Source: an uncultured Calothrix sp. (GTDB lineage Bacteria > Cyanobacteriota > Cyanobacteriia > Cyanobacteriales > Nostocaceae). Taken from it: a stretch of 16,535 nt of DNA. The notes beneath the pieces are model-generated. The model was not told the origin of the DNA. It saw only the letters and a program-made list of their open reading frames with translations, and did no database searches. Made by a program: the position numbers and the translations under genes. The stretch's first letter is position 1, and every line of letters starts with the position of its first letter. The DNA lies in contig CAKZYM010000408.1 in the NCBI GenBank assembly GCA_937884685.1, positions 1-16,535 on the forward strand, in the 5' to 3' direction. Positions 15,157 through 16,535 of this stretch are shown one piece after another.

Positions 15157-16535
15157 CTACATCCTATTACGTAAAAAGTAAAATACACTATCCCAAAAAT
15201 CTTGCAAACGAGGACTTTCAAATCTTTGCTTATTCCATTCCTGTGCTGTTTGTTCGATGATTTCGGAAAAGCTTGAATAAACTGGTGATAAATTGGCTAG
15301 TCTATTAATTTTTATTTTTTCACTAATAGCTAAAGCGATTATATTTATTGATTCCCTAGCTTCCGCTCCTAACAAAGAAGCTCCTAATATTTCACCATTA
15401 CGACGAACAATTATTTTACAAAGTCCTGTAGTTTCATCTGTTAATTGAGCAGATGCTAACGTTTTAAAATACTGCCGTAAAACTAAAATATCGTTTTTAT
15501 CATATCGATTTTTAGCTTGTCTTTCTGTTAAACCAACTTGTGCTAATGTCGGTTGAGTTAAAATTCCCCAGGGAATAGCCCGATAATCTATTTTATTTTT
15601 AGAGAAAAATAGAGCATTTTTTACCGCTATTTTCGCTTCGTAATTAGCAATATTTGGTAAATTGTAACCGCCAATCACATCTCCACAAGCATAAATCCGA
15701 TGATTGGTAGTTTGTAGCTTTTTATTAACCGATAAACCACGAGAATTATATTTGACCCCTACAGCAGCTAAATTCAAAGATTCGATAAAAGGTTGTTCGG
15801 CTACAGCAACTAGTATTTCATCAGTTTCAACTGCTATGTCCCTTACTTGCAGCCATTTTTTACCTTCGATTTGTCGAATTTGAGTAACAGTTGATTGCGT
15901 CAAAACACGTATTCCTTCAACCTCTAACTGGGCTTGTAACAGCCGAGCAATTTCCGGGTCAATAGGAGAAACAACATAAGGACTACTAACTATAAACGTG
16001 ACCTCATAACCCAATCTTGCTAAACTTTGAGCGATTTCCACACTTTGAGGTGTACCACCAAGGATTACCCAGCTTTTCGGTGGTTCAGAACTTCCTAAAA
16101 CCTCATAAATATCCGATAACGTCAAAAAACCCGTTTTCTGCAATCCCTCAATATTTGGAATTACAGGAACCGAACCAGTAGCAAGTAAAAAATTACGTGC
16201 TAGTAACTTGCGATTATTAACAACAAAACTCAAATCCGGCTCAGCTTGGAACCAACCGCTACCTACAATTACATCAACACCTTGTCCAGCTAAAAAAGCA
16301 GGTGAAAGACTTTCGCTAACACCTTGAGCGACAGCAGAACCCCACAAAAGCATTTTTTCTAAAGATATTTGAGATTTTTCTTCCCCATCAAATTGATTAA
16401 GAAAACCAAACCGAGTTAAATCATTCAATTTACCAACAACCTTAGCAATTTCGACCATAGCTTGAATTTGAATCAAATCATGACGAAATAGCGGTTCAAC
16501 CAAAGCAACCTTAGCCCTTAGTCGAACAGCTTTTA
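15157..16535 (-). CDS. FAD-dependent pyridine-nucleotide oxidoreductase lacking the redox disulfide (5' end outside window)
   Basis: The reading frame is open to the window edge: upstream codons give AVRLRAKVALVEP, the end of a Rossmann FAD motif, so the true start and GxGxxG lie beyond 16535. About 458 residues are visible. Features of the disulfide-reductase fold are ATGSVPVIP, a second nucleotide-binding region VILGGTPQSVEIAQSLARLG, the FAD motif IYACGDVIGG, and a C-terminal dimerisation domain. Two hallmarks are missing. There is no CxxxxC after KVALVEP, and the C-terminal HPTxSE is replaced by YSSFSE, so no active-site His. The second nucleotide motif is also degenerate (GGTPQS in place of GxGxxG). 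It is therefore unlikely to be a true lipoamide, glutathione or mercuric reductase. The substrate is unknown. It converges with the receiver-DUF3685 gene. Confidence 0.85.
   Translation of the reverse strand, partial: KAVRLRAKVALVEPLFRHDLIQIQAMVEIAKVVGKLNDLTRFGFLNQFDGEEKSQISLEKMLLWGSAVAQGVSESLSPAFLAGQGVDVIVGSGWFQAEPDLSFVVNNRKLLARNFLLATGSVPVIPNIEGLQKTGFLTLSDIYEVLGSSEPPKSWVILGGTPQSVEIAQSLARLGYEVTFIVSSPYVVSPIDPEIARLLQAQLEVEGIRVLTQSTVTQIRQIEGKKWLQVRDIAVETDEILVAVAEQPFIESLNLAAVGVKYNSRGLSVNKKLQTTNHRIYACGDVIGGYNLPNIANYEAKIAVKNALFFSKNKIDYRAIPWGILTQPTLAQVGLTERQAKNRYDKNDILVLRQYFKTLASAQLTDETTGLCKIIVRRNGEILGASLLGAEARESINIIALAISEKIKINRLANLSPVYSSFSEIIEQTAQEWNKQRFESPRLQDFWDSVFYFLRNRM

Noticed and set aside
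16503..16503. TTG at 16503 as the start of the oxidoreductase
   Set aside because: The frame stays open upstream to the window edge and encodes a continuation of the FAD-binding Rossmann segment, so the true start is outside the window.

Overview
The window reads as chromosomal DNA of an AT-rich filamentous cyanobacterium of the Nostoc/Calothrix/Rivularia type. The support is two GCGATCGC (HIP1) octamers, a response regulator fused to a Ycf55-like (DUF3685) region, a NACHT NTPase ending in pentapeptide repeats, and almost every spacer filled with short heptanucleotide tandem repeats (STRRs) or palindromic miniature elements. No rRNA, tRNA, CRISPR array or complete insertion sequence is visible.

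Layout. (1) 40-4972, + strand: a membrane-fusion adaptor and an RND (HAE1-type) inner-membrane pump, two parts of a tripartite efflux system. They are separated by a 388-bp spacer that holds heptamer arrays and a 108-bp palindromic element. No TolC-like outer-membrane partner is in the window. (2) 4973-5470: a 14-unit heptamer array, a second palindromic element and a short third array that ends 3 bp before the next start codon. (3) 5471-6565: an Old Yellow Enzyme family (NemA-like) ene-reductase with an unusual active-site residue. (4) 6581-7172: a broken, internally deleted nickel/cobalt (NicO/RcnA-type) exporter gene, followed by a 67-residue secreted protein of unknown function. (5) 7605-9614: a cytoplasmic S9 serine peptidase with a complete Ser-Asp-His triad. 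(6) 9772-12846, - strand: a 1024-residue NACHT-pentapeptide protein, architecturally like NLR-type bacterial defence or signalling ATPases. (7) 13195-14976, + strand, divergent from the NACHT gene: a receiver-like domain that lacks its phospho-acceptor Asp, fused to a Ycf55/DUF3685 region. (8) 15157 to the window edge, - strand: an FAD/NAD-type oxidoreductase of the disulfide-reductase fold that lacks the redox cysteines; its 5' end is outside the window.

How the genes may work together. The adaptor and pump should work as one machine, and the ene-reductase downstream could plausibly detoxify electrophiles that such pumps also handle, but the repeat-filled spacers make a single transcript uncertain. 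The NACHT gene stands alone: it converges with the peptidase and diverges from the receiver gene, so no defence operon is evident.

The least expected signal is the repeat landscape. Several heptamer families (AGGAGTT, AGCAAGT, TGCCCAA, TTGGATT and CTAAAAT types) share a 7-bp register. In three arrays one type grades into another without breaking the register. The arrays lie against start and stop codons, overlap two stop codons, and one lies in frame inside the NACHT reading frame.
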